The notes: generated from the sequence alone by a model not told the origin. Positions 28,502 to 38,186 are shown, numbered from the stretch's first letter. The stretch is DNA of 64,000 bases from Nonomuraea turcica (GCF_030718205.1 NZ_JAUZQF010000004.1:248001-312000), one strand, 5' to 3'. Numbers and translations are program-made.

Positions 28502-29541
28502 CCGCTCTCTCCCTGCGCGTCGGCGCCCTGTCCTGGCGGGTACGCCTGCGCGGCGTCGCGATCACCCTGTTCGGCCTGGTCCTCCTCGCCCTGCTCATGG
28601 CCTTGAACATGCGCATCGGCGACATCGAGATGACCGTTTCCGAGGTGATCGCCGGCACCTTTGACTCGAGCAGCGCGGCCCACTTCGTCATCATGGAGCT
28701 GCGCCTGCCGCGCGCGCTCACCGGCGCTCTGGTCGGCGCGGCGCTCGCGCTGTCCGGCGCCATCATTCAGTCCATCGCCCGCAACCCGCTGGCCAGCCCC
28801 GAGATCCTCGGCGTCACCACCGGCGCCTCCGTCACGGTCGTGGCCGGCGTGGTGGCCAGCGGCAGCGTGTACGGCGGCACCAGCGGCTTGCTCGCCACCC
28901 TCGGCATCCCCGCGCTCGCCCTGCTCGGCGGCCTGATCGGCGCGGCCGTCGTGTACGGGCTGGCGTGGCGGCGCGGCCTGGACGGCTACCGCCTGGTCCT
29001 GGTCGGCATCGGCGTGGCCGCCGTCTTCACCAACGTCAAGTTCTGGCTCCTGACCGTGGGCGACGTCAACGACACCGCCCGCGCCATGGTCTGGATCAGC
29101 GGCTCGCTCAACGGCCGCGGCTGGGAGCACGTGGCGCCCACGGCCCTCGCCCTGGCCGTGCTGGTGCCGCTGACCCTGCTCGGCACGCGCTCGCTCGACG
29201 CGCTGCGCTTCAGCGACGACACGGTCGCCTCCCTGGGCGTGCGCATGAACCTGGCCCGCGCCCTGATGATCCTGGCCGCCGTACTACTGGCCGCCGTGGC
29301 CACGGCCTCGGCCGGGCCGATCGCGTTCGTGGCGCTCGCCTCGCCGCAGATCGCGCTCCGGCTGGCCCGCTCGGGGCAGCCGCCGCTGTTGTGCTCGGCG
29401 GTCATCGGCGGCGTGCTCACCACGGCCGCCGACCTGATCGCCAGGACCGCGTTCTCGCCGATCGAGCTGCCCGTCGGCATCGTCACCGCCGTGCTGGGCG
29501 CCCCATACTTGATCCATCTGATCTGGAGGGCTCGCAAGTGA
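28498..29541 (+). CDS. FecCD family iron-siderophore permease, subunit 2
   Basis: The 347-residue protein is the second FecCD permease. It has [43 protein letters not shown] and [22 protein letters not shown]. It starts at GTG 28498 within the GTGA overlap and ends in an identical overlap with the ATPase gene. Together with subunit 1 it makes the transmembrane pathway for a ferric siderophore. The siderophore itself and any synthesis genes are not in the window. Confidence 0.93.
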   Translation: MTALSLRVGALSWRVRLRGVAITLFGLVLLALLMALNMRIGDIEMTVSEVIAGTFDSSSAAHFVIMELRLPRALTGALVGAALALSGAIIQSIARNPLASPEILGVTTGASVTVVAGVVASGSVYGGTSGLLATLGIPALALLGGLIGAAVVYGLAWRRGLDGYRLVLVGIGVAAVFTNVKFWLLTVGDVNDTARAMVWISGSLNGRGWEHVAPTALALAVLVPLTLLGTRSLDALRFSDDTVASLGVRMNLARALMILAAVLLAAVATASAGPIAFVALASPQIALRLARSGQPPLLCSAVIGGVLTTAADLIARTAFSPIELPVGIVTAVLGAPYLIHLIWRARK

Positions 29542-30320
29542 GACTGCAGGCCGCCGGCGTCACGCTCGGATACGGCGACCGCATCGTCGTCGACGGGCTC
29601 GACCTGGGCATCGAGGCGGGCACGGTGACCACGATCATCGGCCCGAACGGCTGCGGCAAGTCCACGCTGCTGCGCGCGCTCGGCCGCCTGCTCAAGCCGC
29701 AGGGCGGCGAGGTGCTGCTGGACGGCAAGCGCATCGACAGGATCCCCACCCGCGAGGTGGCCAAGGTCCTCGGCGTGCTCCCGCAGGCGCCCACCGCTCC
29801 CGAAGGGCTGACCGTGGCCGACCTGGTGGCCAGGGGCCGGCATCCGCACCAGACCTGGTACCGGCAGTGGTCCTCCGACGACGAGGACGCGGTCGCGGCG
29901 GCGCTGGACATGACGGGCCTGGCGGACCTCGCCGAGCGGCCGCTGGACGAGCTGTCGGGCGGGCAGCGGCAGCGGGCGTGGATCTCCATGGCGCTGGCCC
30001 AGGGCACGGATCTGCTGCTGCTCGACGAGCCCACGACGTTCCTGGACCTGGCGCATCAGGTGGAGGTGCTGGAGCTCGTCCGGCACCTGCACCGAGAGGC
30101 CGGCCGCACGGTCGTCATGGTCCTGCACGACCTCAACCTGGCCGCCCGCTACGCCGACCGGCTGGTGGCCATGCGGGCCGGCCGGGTGATCGCGGCGGGC
30201 TCCCCGCACGAGGTGCTCACGGAGGAGCTGCTGGGCGAGGTGTTCGAGCTGGACGCGAAGGTCATCGAGGACCCCGTGGCCGGGACGCCGCTGGTGGTGC
30301 CGATCAGGCCGCGTTCCTGA
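29538..30320 (+). CDS. Iron-siderophore ABC transporter ATPase
   Basis: The 260-residue ATPase has Walker [11 protein letters not shown]-loop [13 protein letters not shown], signature [14 protein letters not shown], Walker [13 protein letters not shown] and H-loop [11 protein letters not shown]. This is the FecE/FepC type that powers siderophore uptake. It starts at GTG 29538 by a 4-base overlap with the permease gene and is the last gene of the operon. It should be iron-repressed from the boxes at 27382-27420. Confidence 0.94.
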   Translation: MRLQAAGVTLGYGDRIVVDGLDLGIEAGTVTTIIGPNGCGKSTLLRALGRLLKPQGGEVLLDGKRIDRIPTREVAKVLGVLPQAPTAPEGLTVADLVARGRHPHQTWYRQWSSDDEDAVAAALDMTGLADLAERPLDELSGGQRQRAWISMALAQGTDLLLLDEPTTFLDLAHQVEVLELVRHLHREAGRTVVMVLHDLNLAARYADRLVAMRAGRVIAAGSPHEVLTEELLGEVFELDAKVIEDPVAGTPLVVPIRPRS

Positions 30321-30385
30321 CCCTGGTGCCGCTCAGGCGACGCTCCCGGCTTGCCGCCCGCGGGCTGCGTCTCGCCGTCGAATCG

Positions 30386-32041
30386 TCAGACCTCGGCCAG
30401 CGCCCGCTTCACGTCCTCGTCGCCAGGGGCCAGCTCGGCGGCCCTGAGCAGGTCCTTCCTGGCCTGGTCCGGCCGGCCCGCGGCCCGATGCACCACCGAC
30501 CTGTTGAACAGCAACTCGGCGGTCTCCTCCAGCTCCAGCGCCCGCGCCAGATCGGCCAGCGCCGCTTCGTGGTCGCCACGCTCGAAGGCCAGCTCGGCCC
30601 GGTTGGCCCAGCCCGCCACCAGGCCCGGATCGAGCTCCAGCGCCTGGTCGAACGCGATGCGCGCTTCCGGCAGGTGGCCCTCGGCCAGCTCCACCTGCCC
30701 GAGCACGCACAGCAGGTGGGGGTCGCGCGGCGCGATCTCCAGTCCGTGCTCGACGTCGTCCCTGGCCTGGGCGTGATCCCCGGCCGCCACCCGAAGTCCG
30801 GCACGGTTGACGTAGGCGGGCGCGAAGGCCGGGTCCAGCTCCAGCGTGTGGTCCAGGTCGGCCAGGGCGCCGGCCAGATCACCGGCGGCGAAGCGCAGCT
30901 CGGACCGGTTGTAGTAGGCCTCGGGGAACGGCGGGCTCAGCCGCATGACGGCCTCGTAGTCGGCCAGCGCTTCCTCGGTCCTGCCGAGCCTGTGCAGCAG
31001 GTTGCCCCGGTCGAGGTAGTAGTCGGGGTAGCCGGGGTCGGCCTCGACGGCCCGCGTGTAGCCGGCCAGCGCCTCCTCCTCGCGGCCGGCCATGGCCAGG
31101 AGCTGGGCCCGGTTGGCGTGCAGGACGAGCCGGTGGATCGGGTGCTCGCCCGGCAGGTCCGCATCGGCCAGGTCCAGGGCCCGCTGCACGAGCTCCATGG
31201 CGGCCTCGCGGCGTCCCCTGCGTACCTCGACCAGGGCCTTGCCGTTGAGGTCGAAGCCGAGGTGGAAGGCCCGCTCGCGCGGGTCGGGAAGGAGGGACGT
31301 GATCGTGATCGCCTCGTTGATCCAGGCCAGGGCGTGCTCGGGGTCGCGCCGGTCGTGGTCGTGGTGGCGTACGAGGATCATGGCGGTGGCATAGGCGGCG
31401 GTGGCGCGCTGCTTAGGGTCCGTGCTCTCGCGCCGGGCCCGGTCGTAGAGCTCGCGGGCCTCGTCCTCGCGTTCGATGGCCTCCAGGGCGGCGGCGACGC
31501 GCAGCAGGAGCGGCACGTCCTCCACACCGTGCAACGCCTCCAGGCCCGACTCCGCCATGGCGTGGTGGAAACCCTCGTCGCGGTAGCGGTCGAAGTCGGC
31601 GGGCAGGGGCCCGGTGCCCGGCGCGGAGGGACCCTCGTCGATCCTGAGGAGGCCGGGGTCCAGCCTGCGCCGTAGCACGGCGACGAGCTCGGCGTCGGTG
31701 TAGTCGGCCTCGCCCAGGTTCGTCACGGTCAGGGCCAGCGCCCCGGTCCGGCGCAAGTGGTCGCGGACGAACTCGGCCAGCCCATTGGCGATCCTGAGGC
31801 TGCGCCGGGCGCCAGGCACCAGAACACGCTGCGCCCTGGGCAGATCATCGGCCAGCGACCGCCGCCGCGCGGGCACGGCGCCGCGCAGGTGGGGCGCCGC
31901 CGCGCGGATCTCGATGTCGTGGTCGGCGACCAGGCCGGGCCGGCGCTCCAGCGCCTGCGGGACGAGGCGGTCGAGGAGCGCCGCGGCCAGCGTGTACGGG
32001 CCGCCGACACGGCGGTCGGCGTCTAGCAGGATCGTGTCCAC
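30386..32041 (-). CDS. Tetratricopeptide repeat protein
   Basis: The 551-residue protein has an N-terminal region of about 170 residues beginning TILLDADRRVGGPYTLAAAL, with PRAQRVLVPGARRSLRIANGLAEF in broken form, that I cannot match to an active P-loop ATPase. From about residue 170, and most regularly from 320 to 545, it carries TPR units (for example YTRAVEADPGYPDYYLDRGNLL in broken form, then YEAVMRLSPPFPEAYYNRSEL). It has no signal peptide and should be a cytoplasmic scaffold or peptide binder. GTG 32041 has AAGGAGG five bases upstream. A 24-residue ORF ends 51 bases before it on the same strand, so the two may form a unit. Confidence 0.8.
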   Translation of the reverse strand: MDTILLDADRRVGGPYTLAAALLDRLVPQALERRPGLVADHDIEIRAAAPHLRGAVPARRRSLADDLPRAQRVLVPGARRSLRIANGLAEFVRDHLRRTGALALTVTNLGEADYTDAELVAVLRRRLDPGLLRIDEGPSAPGTGPLPADFDRYRDEGFHHAMAESGLEALHGVEDVPLLLRVAAALEAIEREDEARELYDRARRESTDPKQRATAAYATAMILVRHHDHDRRDPEHALAWINEAITITSLLPDPRERAFHLGFDLNGKALVEVRRGRREAAMELVQRALDLADADLPGEHPIHRLVLHANRAQLLAMAGREEEALAGYTRAVEADPGYPDYYLDRGNLLHRLGRTEEALADYEAVMRLSPPFPEAYYNRSELRFAAGDLAGALADLDHTLELDPAFAPAYVNRAGLRVAAGDHAQARDDVEHGLEIAPRDPHLLCVLGQVELAEGHLPEARIAFDQALELDPGLVAGWANRAELAFERGDHEAALADLARALELEETAELLFNRSVVHRAAGRPDQARKDLLRAAELAPGDEDVKRALAEV

Positions 32042-32092
32042 ACGAACCTCCTTGGCGCCGGCGCCCCGGACGAGACGCCGGGCCGGCGGTTG

Positions 32093-32167
32093 TCAGGAGC
32101 AGTGTCTTGGCGCGGCCGCAGCCGTCGGCTTCACGGTCCCGGGCCTGTGGACGACGATCTTCTTCAT
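32093..32167 (-). CDS. Candidate 24-residue peptide gene upstream of the TPR gene
   Basis: ATG 32167 is preceded by AAAGGG with a 6-base gap and opens a frame of 24 codons ending in TGA at 32095-32093. The peptide begins MKKIVVHRPGTVK, has an alanine run, and ends in Cys-Ser. It is strongly basic, with no acidic residue. It sits between ftsY and the TPR gene, on the same strand, behind an inverted-repeat control region. It could be a modified peptide precursor, a signalling peptide or a leader peptide. No modifying enzyme is adjacent, and random occurrence cannot be excluded. Confidence 0.45.
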   Translation of the reverse strand: MKKIVVHRPGTVKPTAAAAPRHCS

Positions 32168-32292
32168 GGGCGCCCTTTCACCTGAATGCGATCATTGATG
32201 ACCGGTACATCTCAACACAGACATATGTGACCGATCACCATTTATCCGGTAAGGGCCATTACCGGACTAATTACCGTATGACCGGAAATCGA
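32168..32292 (-). promoter_or_regulatory. Control region between ftsY and the small peptide gene
   Basis: TCCGGTAA (32245-32252) and TTACCGGA (32259-32266) form a perfect 8-base inverted repeat with a 6-base loop. Extra half-sites (ACCGG, TTACCG) occur on both sides at about 32209, 32271 and 32281. TTGAGA at 32213-32208 on the reverse strand could be a -35. The repeat could be an operator or the ftsY terminator hairpin; it has no T-tract. Confidence 0.45.
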
Positions 32293-33471
32293 TCATTCGC
32301 CGAGGATCGCGTCCACGAACACCTCGGGATCGAACGGCGCCAAATCGTCCGGCCCCTCGCCGAGCCCCACGACCTTGACGGGAACGCCCAGCTCTCGCTG
32401 CACCGAGATCACGATGCCGCCCTTGGCGGTGCCGTCGAGCTTGGTCAGCGCGATGCCGGTGATGTTGACCACCTCGGCGAACACCTGGGCCTGGCGCATG
32501 CCGTTCTGGCCCGTGGTGGCGTCGAGGACGAGCAGCACCTCGTCCACCGTGGCCTTCTTCTCGATGACCCGCTTGACCTTGCCCAGCTCGTCCATGAGCC
32601 CGGTCTTGGTGTGCAGGCGGCCGGCGGTGTCGACGATGACCACGTCGACCTTCTCCTCGATGCCCTTGGCCACGGCGTCGAAGGCCACGGAGGCCGGGTC
32701 GCCAGCCTCGGGGCCGCGCACCGTGTCAGCGCCGACCCGCTCGCCCCAGGTCTGCAGCTGGTCGGCGGCCGCGGCGCGGAAGGTGTCCGCCGCGCCGAGC
32801 ACGACCTTCTTGCCGTCGCCGACGAGGAACCGGGCGAGCTTGCCGGTGGTGGTGGTCTTGCCGGTGCCGTTGACGCCCACGATGAGCGCCACGGCGGGCC
32901 GCTCGCCGTGCTTCTGAATGTGCAGCGTGCGGTCCAGGTCGGGGTTGATCTGGATGAGCAGCTGCTCGCGCAGCAGGCCGCGCACCTCCTCGGGCGTGCG
33001 GCTGCCCAGCACCTTGACCTTGGTGCGCAGCTCCTCCACGATGGCGCGGGTCGGCGCGACGCCCACGTCGGCCGTGATCAGGCGCTCCTCGATCTCGTCC
33101 CAGACCTCGTCGTCGAGCCGGTCGCGGGACAGCAGCTCCAGCAGGCCGCGCCCGAGCGTGCTCTGCGAACGCGCCAGGCGCGAGCGCAGCCGCACCATCC
33201 GGCCCGCGGACGGCGGCGGCACCTCGATCTCGGGCTTGACGACGGCCGGCTCGGCCGGTTTCGCCGGAGGCGGCAGCGTGGTGGTCGCGCCCTCACCCTC
33301 CTCGCCCACGCCGGCGGGCCGCTGCTCCTTCTCCTCCGGTATCGGGAGGGTCTCAGGCGGCTTGACGGGCGGGGCCGCCTTGCGGCCCGGCCTGAAGAGC
33401 AGGAACAGGCCGCCCGCCGCCAGCAGGGCGACGACGGCCACGATCACGATGACGCCGAGGTAACCATCCAC
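32293..33471 (-). CDS. ftsY: Signal recognition particle receptor FtsY
   Basis: The 392-residue GTPase docks ribosome-SRP complexes at the membrane for co-translational insertion. It has an N-terminal membrane helix (GVIVIVAVVALLAAGGLFLL), a proline-rich linker, and the NG domain with GVNGTGKTTTTGKLA, ADTFRAAAADQL, DTAGRLHTK and TKLDGTAKGG. The N-terminal transmembrane segment is typical of actinobacterial FtsY. It starts at GTG 33471, 67 bases after smc, in the conserved smc-ftsY order. Confidence 0.95.
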   Translation of the reverse strand: MDGYLGVIVIVAVVALLAAGGLFLLFRPGRKAAPPVKPPETLPIPEEKEQRPAGVGEEGEGATTTLPPPAKPAEPAVVKPEIEVPPPSAGRMVRLRSRLARSQSTLGRGLLELLSRDRLDDEVWDEIEERLITADVGVAPTRAIVEELRTKVKVLGSRTPEEVRGLLREQLLIQINPDLDRTLHIQKHGERPAVALIVGVNGTGKTTTTGKLARFLVGDGKKVVLGAADTFRAAAADQLQTWGERVGADTVRGPEAGDPASVAFDAVAKGIEEKVDVVIVDTAGRLHTKTGLMDELGKVKRVIEKKATVDEVLLVLDATTGQNGMRQAQVFAEVVNITGIALTKLDGTAKGGIVISVQRELGVPVKVVGLGEGPDDLAPFDPEVFVDAILGE

Positions 33472-33538
33472 AAGATGTCAGTTTTCCAGATCGTCCGGCC
33501 CAGTTGGACCAGCAGGGTCACGCACACGACCACACCGA

Positions 33539-36500
33539 TCAGGCGGACTCGCGCTCCCGAAGCCGCTGGCTGACGACCTGCGTCACGCCGTCGCCGCGCA
33601 TCGACACGCCGTAGAGCGCGTCGGCGATCTCCATCGTGCGCTTGTTGTGGGTGATGACGATCAGCTGCGAGCTCTGCCGCAACTCCTCGAACAGGGTCAG
33701 CAGCCGTTGCGTGTTCGTGTCGTCGAGCGCGGCCTCGACCTCGTCCATCACGTAGAACGGCGACGGCCGCGCCTTGAAGATGGAGATCAGGAACGCGACC
33801 GCCGTGAGCGACCGCTCCCCGCCCGACAGCAGCGACAGCCGCTTGACCTTCTTGCCCGGCGGCCTGGCCTCGACCTCGATGCCGGTGGTCAGCATGTCGT
33901 TGGGATCGGTCAGCACCAGGCGGCCGTCGCCTCCGGGGAACACCCTGGTGAAGATCTGCTCGAACTCGCGGGCCACGTCCTCGTACGCGGCGGCGAACAT
34001 CTGCTCGACGCGGTCGTCGACCTCCTTGACCACGGTCAGCAGGTCACGCCTGGTCTTCTTGAGGTCCTCCAGCTGCGAGGTGAGGAAGGCGTGCCGCTCC
34101 TCCAGCGCCGCGAACTCCTCCAGCGCGAGCGGGTTGACCTTGCCCAGCTGGTTCATCTGCCGTTCGGCGGCCCTGGCCCGCTTTTCCTGCTCCTCGCGCA
34201 CGTAGGGGATGGGCGGGTCGCCGGGGATCGGGACCTCGGGGCCGTACTCGGAGATCAGCGACTCGACCTCGACCCCGAACTCGTCCATCGCCCGCTGCTC
34301 CAGCTGCTCCAGCCGCAGGCGCTGCTCGGTGCGGGCCACCTCGCTGCCGTGCACGCGGTTGACCAGCTTGTCCAGCTCCTGGCCGAGCTCGCGGACCCGC
34401 AGGCGCACCTGCTTGAGCTCCGCGTCCACGGCAACCCTGGCCAGGTCGGCCTCGTCGCGCTCCCTGGCGGCGAGCCGGACGGACTCGGCCAGGGCCCTGA
34501 GCACCTGCTTGGCGCCCTTGCTGACCGACTCGGCCACCGCCGCCTGCCGCCTGCGCCTGGCGCGCTGGGCGGCCGCCTGGGCGCGTTCGTGGCGTTCGCG
34601 CTGCGCGGCCCTCACCAGGCCGTCGGCGCGGCCCTCGATGCCCTTGACGCGTTCTTCCGCGGTGCGCACCTGGAGCCGCGTGTCCATCTCCCGCTGCCTT
34701 GCCACCTCGCAGGCGCCGGCCAGCTCGTCGCGCAGGTCCGTGGTGGGCTCGGACTCCAGCTCTCGGGCGTATTCGGCCTCGGCCAGGCGGATCTCCAGCT
34801 CGGTCAGCTCCTCCTGGCCCTCGGCGCGGGCCTCCTCCGCCTTCGTGACGCTGCCTGCCAGCCGCTCGGCCTCGGCGCGGGCGGCGTTGGCGGCCGCCTC
34901 GAGCTGGGCCAGGCGCTTGGCGGCGGCGGCGGTGCGCTGGTCGGCCTCCCGCTGGCGGGCCCTGACCTGGTCCAGCGTGCCCTGGGCGGCGCTGACGCCG
35001 GCCTGGGCGGTGGTGACAGCGGTCTGGGCCTCGCTCACCTGCGCCTGGGCGGCCTCCAGCGCCGCCTGGGCGCGCTGCTCCAGGCCGATCGCCTCGTCCA
35101 GGCCCGCGGCGGTCTCCTCGGCCCTGGCCTCGGCCCGCTCCAGGTCCCTGACGGCCTCATCGAGCGCGGCCCGCACCTGCAGCACGGAGGTGCCGCCCTC
35201 GGACCCGCCGCTGGCCAGATGTGCCCCGACCACGTCACCCGCCCTGGTGACGGCCTTCAGGTGGGGGTGCCGGTCGACCAGATCGCGGGCGGCGTCCAGG
35301 CCCGCCACGACCACGACGCCCTCAAGCACGTGGTCTAGGGCGGGGCGCAGGTGGCCGGGCACAGTGACCAGGTCGGCCACCCACTCGCCGCCCTCTGGCG
35401 CCGCCGCACGCGACCGTCGGACCGCGCCGTACGCCTCGCCGGCGCGCCGCCCCGACGGGCCGCCGGCCGCAGCGGTGAGGGCGTCGTCGCCATCCGGGCC
35501 GGTGCCGAGAGCCGCCGTGTGCTCGTCCTGTGCGCCACCGTCCAACGCCACCAGGAGAGTCGCCTGGCCGGCGCCTCCCGTGCGCAGCAACTCCAGCGCC
35601 TCGACGGCCGTGTCCAAGCTCTTGACGACGATGGCCTCGGTGACCTGTCCCAGGATGGCCGCCACCGCCAGCTCGGCCCCCGGCGTGACCTGCATCGAGG
35701 CGGCCAGCGGGCCGAGCACCCCGGCCAGGTCCGCATCCAGCAGGGCCGCGCCGCCGTCGCCCTTGGCCAGCCCCAGCTCCAGCGCGTCCCGGCGAGCGAC
35801 CAGGGCGGCCACCGACCGCTGGGCCTCCTGGTCGGCGGAGCGGGCGGTCCCGACCCCCGACTTGGCGGCCTGGAGCGCGGCACGCGGCACGTCCAGCGCG
35901 GACTTGGCCTCCTCCGCCGCGAGTCTGGCCTCGTCGGCCACGGCCTTGGCCTCCTCGACCACGGCCTGCGCCGTGGCCAGCTCCTCGGCGAGGGCGGGGT
36001 CGACCGCGGGCTCCTCCTGCCGCTGCGTTTCGAGGTCCTCCCTGGCCTGCCGCTCGCGATCGGCCGCGTCGGCCACGGCCTGCTGGAGCCGGCCGATCTC
36101 CTCCTCGGCGGCCCTGGCCCGGCTCCGTACGGAATCGACCTGGCCGCGCAGCTTGGCCAGCCCCTCGCGGCGGTCGGCGGCGGCCCTGGCGGCCAGCGCC
36201 AGCCGCTGCTCCTCGGCGCTCAGCTCGGCCTCGGAGTCGGACCGCCGCTGGACGGCCTCCTCCAGCAGCTCCTGGGCGTGCTCCAATTCGGCCTTGAGCA
36301 CGAGCTCCTGCTCGCGCACCTCGGCCGCCTCCCGTTCGAGATCCTCCGGGTCCCTGCCGCGGCGCTCAATGGCGGCGGCGTCCAGCGCGTGCCGGTGGCG
36401 CTCGGCGGCGAGCTGCTCCAGGCCGGTGATGCGCTCGCGCAGCGACGAGAGCCTGAAGTACGTCTCCTGAGCCGCCGCCAGCCGGGGCTGGGCCTCGGCC

Positions 36501-37327
36501 TCGGCGCTCTCCAGCGCCGCCTCGCGCTGCTGGGTCTCGGCCAGCTCGGCCTCCACCTGGTTGCGCCTGGCCATGATCGCGGCCTCGTCGGCGGCCTCGC
36601 GCTCCAGCGTCGCCCGCAGGATGCCCAGGTCGTCGGCCAGCAGCCGCAGCCTGGCGTCCCGCAGGTCGGCCTGGATGACGGCGGCCTTGCGGGCGATCTC
36701 CGCCTGCCGGCCCAGCGGCTTGAGCTGGCGGCGCAGCTCGGTGGCGAGGTCCTGGACGCGGGTCATGTTGGCCTGCATGGCGTCCAGCTTGCGCAGCGCC
36801 TTTTCCTTGCGCTTGCGGTGCTTGAGCACGCCGGCGGCCTCTTCGATGAACGCCCGCCGGTCCTCAGGTCCCGCGTGCAGGACGGCGTCGAGCTGGCCCT
36901 GCCCGACGATCACGTGCATCTCGCGGCCGATGCCCGAGTCGGACAGCAGCTCCTGGATGTCCAGCAGGCGGCACGTGTCGCCGTTGATCGCGTATTCGCT
37001 CTGCCCCGACCGGAACATCAGCCGGCTGATCGTGACCTCGGTGTAGTCGATCGGCAGCGCGCCGTCGGAGTTGTCGATGGTCAGCGTCACCTCGGCACGT
37101 CCCAGCGGGGGCCGGGAGGAGGTGCCGGCGAAGATCACGTCCTCCATCTTCCCGCCACGCAGCGACTTGGCGCTGTGCTCCCCCATGACCCAGGCCAGGG
37201 CGTCGACGACGTTGGACTTGCCGGAGCCGTTGGGGCCGACCACGCAGGTGATGCCCGGCTCGAACCGCAGGGCGGTCGCGGAGGCGAAGGACTTGAAGCC
37301 GCGCAGGGTGAGGGTCTTCAAATACAA
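33539..37327 (-). CDS. smc: Chromosome segregation protein SMC
   Basis: The 1262-residue protein compacts and organises the chromosome as a dimer with ScpA and ScpB. It has an N-terminal ATPase part with GPNGSGKS (31-38), long coiled coils, a central hinge (about residues 520-660, with LAGVLGPLAASMQVTPGAE), and a C-terminal part with LSLLSGGERSLTA and FYVMDEVEAALDDTN. I place the start at TTG 37327, preceded by GAAGGGGG, because it gives the family N-terminus MYLKTLTLRGFKSFA; the open frame extends 20 codons upstream. Confidence 0.95.
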   Translation of the reverse strand: MYLKTLTLRGFKSFASATALRFEPGITCVVGPNGSGKSNVVDALAWVMGEHSAKSLRGGKMEDVIFAGTSSRPPLGRAEVTLTIDNSDGALPIDYTEVTISRLMFRSGQSEYAINGDTCRLLDIQELLSDSGIGREMHVIVGQGQLDAVLHAGPEDRRAFIEEAAGVLKHRKRKEKALRKLDAMQANMTRVQDLATELRRQLKPLGRQAEIARKAAVIQADLRDARLRLLADDLGILRATLEREAADEAAIMARRNQVEAELAETQQREAALESAEAEAQPRLAAAQETYFRLSSLRERITGLEQLAAERHRHALDAAAIERRGRDPEDLEREAAEVREQELVLKAELEHAQELLEEAVQRRSDSEAELSAEEQRLALAARAAADRREGLAKLRGQVDSVRSRARAAEEEIGRLQQAVADAADRERQAREDLETQRQEEPAVDPALAEELATAQAVVEEAKAVADEARLAAEEAKSALDVPRAALQAAKSGVGTARSADQEAQRSVAALVARRDALELGLAKGDGGAALLDADLAGVLGPLAASMQVTPGAELAVAAILGQVTEAIVVKSLDTAVEALELLRTGGAGQATLLVALDGGAQDEHTAALGTGPDGDDALTAAAGGPSGRRAGEAYGAVRRSRAAAPEGGEWVADLVTVPGHLRPALDHVLEGVVVVAGLDAARDLVDRHPHLKAVTRAGDVVGAHLASGGSEGGTSVLQVRAALDEAVRDLERAEARAEETAAGLDEAIGLEQRAQAALEAAQAQVSEAQTAVTTAQAGVSAAQGTLDQVRARQREADQRTAAAAKRLAQLEAAANAARAEAERLAGSVTKAEEARAEGQEELTELEIRLAEAEYARELESEPTTDLRDELAGACEVARQREMDTRLQVRTAEERVKGIEGRADGLVRAAQRERHERAQAAAQRARRRRQAAVAESVSKGAKQVLRALAESVRLAARERDEADLARVAVDAELKQVRLRVRELGQELDKLVNRVHGSEVARTEQRLRLEQLEQRAMDEFGVEVESLISEYGPEVPIPGDPPIPYVREEQEKRARAAERQMNQLGKVNPLALEEFAALEERHAFLTSQLEDLKKTRRDLLTVVKEVDDRVEQMFAAAYEDVAREFEQIFTRVFPGGDGRLVLTDPNDMLTTGIEVEARPPGKKVKRLSLLSGGERSLTAVAFLISIFKARPSPFYVMDEVEAALDDTNTQRLLTLFEELRQSSQLIVITHNKRTMEIADALYGVSMRGDGVTQVVSQRLRERESA

Positions 37328-37447
37328 GCGCGACCCCCTTCTCCCTGAACGGACTTCGGAAAAGACTACTGGTCCTGACTGCCCCACGTGGGCATGTACA
37401 GTCCGGGACGGCCTTGACCAGGGCTTTTCAATTCAGGGCAAATAACA

Positions 37448-37472
37448 AGGGACGCCTCTCCGAGACGTCCCT
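37448..37472 (-). terminator. Terminator after the small coiled-coil gene
   Basis: On the reverse strand AGGGACG and CGTCCCT form a stem (extended by inner TCTC/GAG pairing) and are followed by the T-rich TTGTTATTT. It lies 22 bases past the stop of the gene at 37495, before smc. Confidence 0.75.
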
Positions 37473-37494
37473 GGGTCTTGCGCTCCGATCACTC

Positions 37495-37689
37495 TCAGGT
37501 GAGTGCCGGCTCGCGCTCTTGCATGCGGCTTAGCGCCTCGTCGCGAGTTTGCGCTGCAAGAGCGTCATTCGTGGCCTGAAGTCGGATGAGTTCTGCCTCC
37601 AGGTCACGGATACGCTGCTGTAGGCGGCGCATCTCCGAGACCATCCGAGGGTCAGGACCGCCGACGTGGCCGAGTAGAGCCTTCGCCAT
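37495..37689 (-). CDS. Small actinobacterial coiled-coil protein
   Basis: The 64-residue protein begins MAKALLGHVGGPDPRMVSE and continues as one heptad-rich helix (RRLQQRIRDLEAELIRLQA). ATG 37689 has GGAGGA nine bases upstream. Similar small proteins with the KALLGxVGG start are common in actinomycetes in my recollection, without a known function. The form suggests a dimeric coiled coil that binds another protein. It is transcribed on its own, with a terminator behind it and an upstream gap of 191 bases; TATAGT at 37852-37847 on the reverse strand may be its -10. Confidence 0.72.
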   Translation of the reverse strand: MAKALLGHVGGPDPRMVSEMRRLQQRIRDLEAELIRLQATNDALAAQTRDEALSRMQEREPALT

Positions 37690-37880
37690 GGTAAAGGGTC
37701 CTCCACGCTGAGTGACCAGACTGGTTCGCGCACTTCTTATTCCGCGGGAGGGGTGCGCGTGGTACCTAACAAGAGTCGCACCGGCAGTGTGGGCGGTCAA
37801 GTCGAACAAACCGCTGCGCCCTACTGATGGGCACTCCCGACATACAACTATACCCTATTTGGCCGGTTTATCGGAAGCCG

Positions 37881-38168
37881 CTACCGCTCCACAAAACCGC
37901 CCAAACTACCTCGGGGTTCGCTCCAGCGTTCTACTACTCCATCGACCCTGCCCGGCGTGTCGCAACCTCTGAGCAGCTCCAGCAGCTTGACGCAGCTCTC
38001 ACGCGGCCCCTCCGCGACGACCTCCACCCGGCCGTCCTCGGTGTTACGCGCCCAGCCCGCCAGACCTAGCTCCAAGGCCTTGGCCCGGGTCCACCAGCGG
38101 AACCCCACACCCTGGACTCTCCCCCGTACCCACGCCGTCAGCCTGATGTTTTCCGAATTTTCCTGCAT
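37881..38168 (-). CDS. acyP: Acylphosphatase
   Basis: This 95-residue protein has the acylphosphatase signature [29 protein letters not shown] in broken form, with the catalytic arginine in GVGFR and asparagine in [12 protein letters not shown]. It hydrolyses acyl phosphates such as carbamoyl or acetyl phosphate. Its place near smc and mutM is the usual one in actinomycetes. It starts at ATG 38168, 18 bases after the LysR gene stop. Confidence 0.92.
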   Translation of the reverse strand: MQENSENIRLTAWVRGRVQGVGFRWWTRAKALELGLAGWARNTEDGRVEVVAEGPRESCVKLLELLRGCDTPGRVDGVVERWSEPRGSLGGFVER

Positions 38169-38186
38169 TTTTCCTCCCCTGAGGTC

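Noticed and set aside
32107..33573. Forward open frame of 488 codons
   Set aside because: It is antisense to ftsY, which has complete GTPase motifs.
34209..36470. Forward open frame of 753 codons
   Set aside because: It is antisense to the coiled-coil part of smc; the product is a Ser/Ala/Arg-rich low-complexity sequence.
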